Below, one piece after another: positions 62,051 through 64,000 of a stretch of DNA of 64,000 bases. Numbering within the stretch: position 1 is the first letter of the stretch; each line of letters begins with the position of its first letter. A program made the position numbers and the translations under genes. The notes beneath the pieces were generated by a model that saw only the letters and a program-made list of their open reading frames with translations, ran no database searches and was not told where the DNA came from. The DNA comes from CAZCSK01 sp964501265 (lineage in GTDB: Bacteria > Actinomycetota > CADDZG01 > JAHWKV01): positions 62,001 to 126,000 of the forward strand of contig CAZCSK010000002.1 of NCBI GenBank assembly GCA_964501265.1, read 5' to 3'.

Positions 62051-63730
62051 CTATCTGCACGTGGACTCGTCGAATAGGGGCATAGGTGTTGCCGGCCAGC
62101 TTCCATACTTGAAGCGAATGCCCTTCCCGACGTAGCAAAAGCCCCCGTTGGTATTGAGTCCCGAGTATCCCTGGATACTGTCGCTCCACCAAGCCAATGC
62201 GTTATCAGCAACCATCGTGTGGTCGTTGTTGGCAAAGTCGACGGAGGCCTGATAGTAAGGCGGACCGGCGGCTCCGGGATTGGGGAACTTCGCCTCAACG
62301 AGGCCTCTCTCGAACGAGGTTGGGGTCAGGTAGGGGCCTGCCATCTGGATCCCCGATGCGACTAACAGCAGGCTCTGGTAAGTGGGGCGATACGCGGTAG
62401 ACGCGTTTTCCTTCGTTACGTAAGCGGAAGTCGGATCGTGATTTGGGTTGCCCTCTTGGATGCCCCACCACCACGGTTCGTCACTGGGTTGACTCAGTCG
62501 ATTGTTCCAATGCAAACCGAATAACCTCAACCGTTGGTTGGGAGGATGTCCTTCCGCCCTGAAGTTATTTTCCTTGCTATGACTTTCGCCCCCTGAGATA
62601 AGCCACTCCGGCTCATATCCATTCAATTGAGCGGCGTCCATCGGGGCACCATATTGCTGGCAATAACAGCCGATGGTCGTCGCTCCTTGTCGCTGAAAGT
62701 CGGCAAGGATCAGACGCATCTGATTACGGCCTTGAGCACTGCCCTCATCTGGCGGGAATTCGGCGACAAGCAAAGACTCCTCACAATCAGACAACTTACT
62801 TGCCAAGAAATCCGCCCGTGCAATTCCTGAGCGCTCCGCCTGGAGCAAAACTGCGAATTTTCTAGGAGTCAATCGCAAGCTTGGTCCAGCGTACTCTGCG
62901 TTTCGGCCGTGAAGCCACTTGCATATCCATTCGCCTAAGTTCAGTTGAAGCTCGTCAAGGGCCGGTTCAAAGCCCCATTGATATGGTCGATTCTTCGTAA
63001 AATCAGCTTGAGTCCGAGTTGAGAAGTCATTGTGAACGCCGATGATCCGCCGACGGGTAAGTTCGTCGTAGAAGGGAGAGTCGTTCGAGAGGCCACCCAG
63101 GTAGGGCGTTGACGCGAAAGCCTTCACTTCTTCATCCACCTTCTGAGCGACGCTCCGTTGGACGGGAGGATCGTCATAGGAAGCGGTGCTTGCCAGAACC
63201 GGAATGATGGTGAGTTTTCGCCCGTAGAACTCGAACCTCCGATTGAAGAAGTTCGCGTACGCCTGCACTATCGGAGTCCAAGTGGCTACCTGGGATGTCG
63301 GGTACGCGATCTTGATGTCGTCACCAGTGACGCCCTTCCAGGTCGTGCCGCCGTTGTCGCCTTCCCAGAACTGCACGCAGGGGGGCGACTGCGGGTCCTC
63401 GATCTGACGTGGCGGGTCGCCGACGCAGCGGCGAACCCTTGCTTTGTCGATCACCGCACGCTTTGTCGGGGCGAGCGAAGCCGCTTCGACGTCGCATTTT
63501 TGCCCCAACGCGCAAGCTCCCCCCGGGCCACCTCCGAACTGGCTGGACTGCTGGTTGGGGGCTTCTTCGATCGTGTCCTGGGCTTGGGGAGCAAACTCGG
63601 CAACGCTCGGAGGTGAGGGCGGAACGAACACCAGGGCCAAGGCTGCGATGACAATCAGCAAGACCGCCGAGATTCCCCCATATATAAGGGTGACGGTCTT
63701 TGATTGTTTGGTCCGAGGTGCTCTCGGCAT
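62051..63730 (-). CDS. membrane-anchored substrate-binding protein, subfamily A
   Basis: A 559-residue protein from ATG 63730 (MPRAPRTKQSKTV). Its anchor and PPSPPSVAEFAPQA linker precede RRCVGDPPRQIEDPQSPPC and GTTWKGVTGDDIKIAY. It carries the cleft C-x-C (GATTIGCYCQ) and YEPEWLISGG. It ends KYGSWPATPMPLFDESTCR. The S9-like gene follows 6 bases on. The divergent dioxygenase-like gene starts 104 bases away. Confidence 0.8.
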   Translation of the reverse strand: MPRAPRTKQSKTVTLIYGGISAVLLIVIAALALVFVPPSPPSVAEFAPQAQDTIEEAPNQQSSQFGGGPGGACALGQKCDVEAASLAPTKRAVIDKARVRRCVGDPPRQIEDPQSPPCVQFWEGDNGGTTWKGVTGDDIKIAYPTSQVATWTPIVQAYANFFNRRFEFYGRKLTIIPVLASTASYDDPPVQRSVAQKVDEEVKAFASTPYLGGLSNDSPFYDELTRRRIIGVHNDFSTRTQADFTKNRPYQWGFEPALDELQLNLGEWICKWLHGRNAEYAGPSLRLTPRKFAVLLQAERSGIARADFLASKLSDCEESLLVAEFPPDEGSAQGRNQMRLILADFQRQGATTIGCYCQQYGAPMDAAQLNGYEPEWLISGGESHSKENNFRAEGHPPNQRLRLFGLHWNNRLSQPSDEPWWWGIQEGNPNHDPTSAYVTKENASTAYRPTYQSLLLVASGIQMAGPYLTPTSFERGLVEAKFPNPGAAGPPYYQASVDFANNDHTMVADNALAWWSDSIQGYSGLNTNGGFCYVGKGIRFKYGSWPATPMPLFDESTCR

Positions 63731-63834
63731 GGCTCAATCCTATGTCTCAGGCCTTACAGCTGCCGTTCAAGTTCTTGCAATATTTTGACCGATCGCACAT
63801 AATCTATCATATGAATGCCTTGAGCGAGGATTAG

Positions 63835-64000
63835 ATGCGCACCGAACTATCGGACGATGAAATATCGATGTACCGAGACAATGGTTTCCTGGTCATCAAA
63901 GAATTTCTCGACCAAGACGAGCTTCAGCGATGGCGAGAAGCGGTTGAGCATGCAGTAGGAACACGTGGACGAGAACGCATTCCTGGTGTTTCTTTTGAGC
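63835..64000 (+). CDS. phytanoyl-CoA dioxygenase-like protein, 5' part
   Basis: ATG 63835 follows GAGGA. The 55 codons in the window read LSDDEISMYRDNGFLVIKEF and then LDQDELQRWREAVEHAV, the typical N-terminus of PhyH-family Fe(II)/2-oxoglutarate oxygenases. The iron-binding residues lie beyond the window edge, so activity cannot be judged. A seven-codon open frame (63811-63834) ends immediately before the start, possibly a leader. Members of this family hydroxylate fatty acyl-CoAs, amino acids or natural products. The gene is truncated by the window. Confidence 0.7.
   Translation, partial: MRTELSDDEISMYRDNGFLVIKEFLDQDELQRWREAVEHAVGTRGRERIPGVSFE

Noticed and set aside
1..64000. tRNA, rRNA, CRISPR arrays and insertion sequences
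   Set aside because: I looked for cloverleaf ends, regularly spaced repeats and transposase motifs by eye and saw none; a program run would be needed to exclude them.

Overview
The window is a chromosomal stretch from a moderately GC-rich bacterium that starts genes freely with GTG and TTG. Two features point to an actinobacterium, probably a soil or freshwater Acidimicrobiia-like lineage: single-chain fusions of the branched-chain amino-acid ABC transporter (LivH with LivM, and MFS with LivF with LivG), and FCD-type GntR regulators. That placement is inference. I saw no rRNA, tRNA, CRISPR array, transposase or phage gene.

The dominant theme is a multi-copy locus for handling peptides. Ten paralogous membrane-anchored proteins of the LivJ/LivK substrate-binding type (SBPs) fall into two subfamilies: A at 388, 2040, 3698, 37343, 56605 and 62051, and B at 14078, 16571, 22513 and 48334. 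Five of the ten lie next to an S9 (prolyl oligopeptidase-like) serine peptidase. There are six full-length S9 genes, one SBP/S9 chimera and one S9 remnant. Beside them are aminopeptidases PepA (M17) and PepN (M1), three exporter-type ABC proteins, three thioredoxins and two GntR regulators.

Layout. 388-10103 (minus): three AAA+ ATPases, a thioredoxin and three SBPs whose genes overlap. 10194-14007: a GntR gene, a decayed ABC-exporter tail, a DMT permease and a NisT-like ABC exporter. 14078-26557 (plus): SBP, a MazF toxin/antitoxin pair on the other strand, SBP-S9-S9, SBP-S9. 26579-37184 (minus): a tightly overlapping operon encoding a transglutaminase-like membrane protein that has lost its triad, LivH-LivM, MFS-LivF-LivG and three lipoproteins. 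37343-41292: a divergent SBP/S9 pair. 41339-50885 (minus): GntR-SBP-S9-chimera-PepA-PepN, divergent from a two-gene ABC exporter at 51005-54444. 54632-63730: two copies of a thioredoxin-repeat protein-(S9)-SBP unit, the first badly damaged. 63835 to the end: the start of a phytanoyl-CoA-dioxygenase-like gene.

One working model is that surface SBPs capture peptides or amino acids, the fused Liv transporter imports them, and S9, PepN and PepA degrade them. The most unusual signal is a C-terminal tail on two of the three AAA+ ATPases, ending GVGTAWCGI. It is conserved at the amino-acid level while its codons have drifted. With the exporters and oligopeptidases nearby, it could be an enzyme-fused peptide precursor, a docking tail or a redox tail; the sequence alone cannot decide. 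The window also records repeated recombination: at least five gene remnants, one in-frame chimera and one near-identical block in otherwise diverged paralogues.
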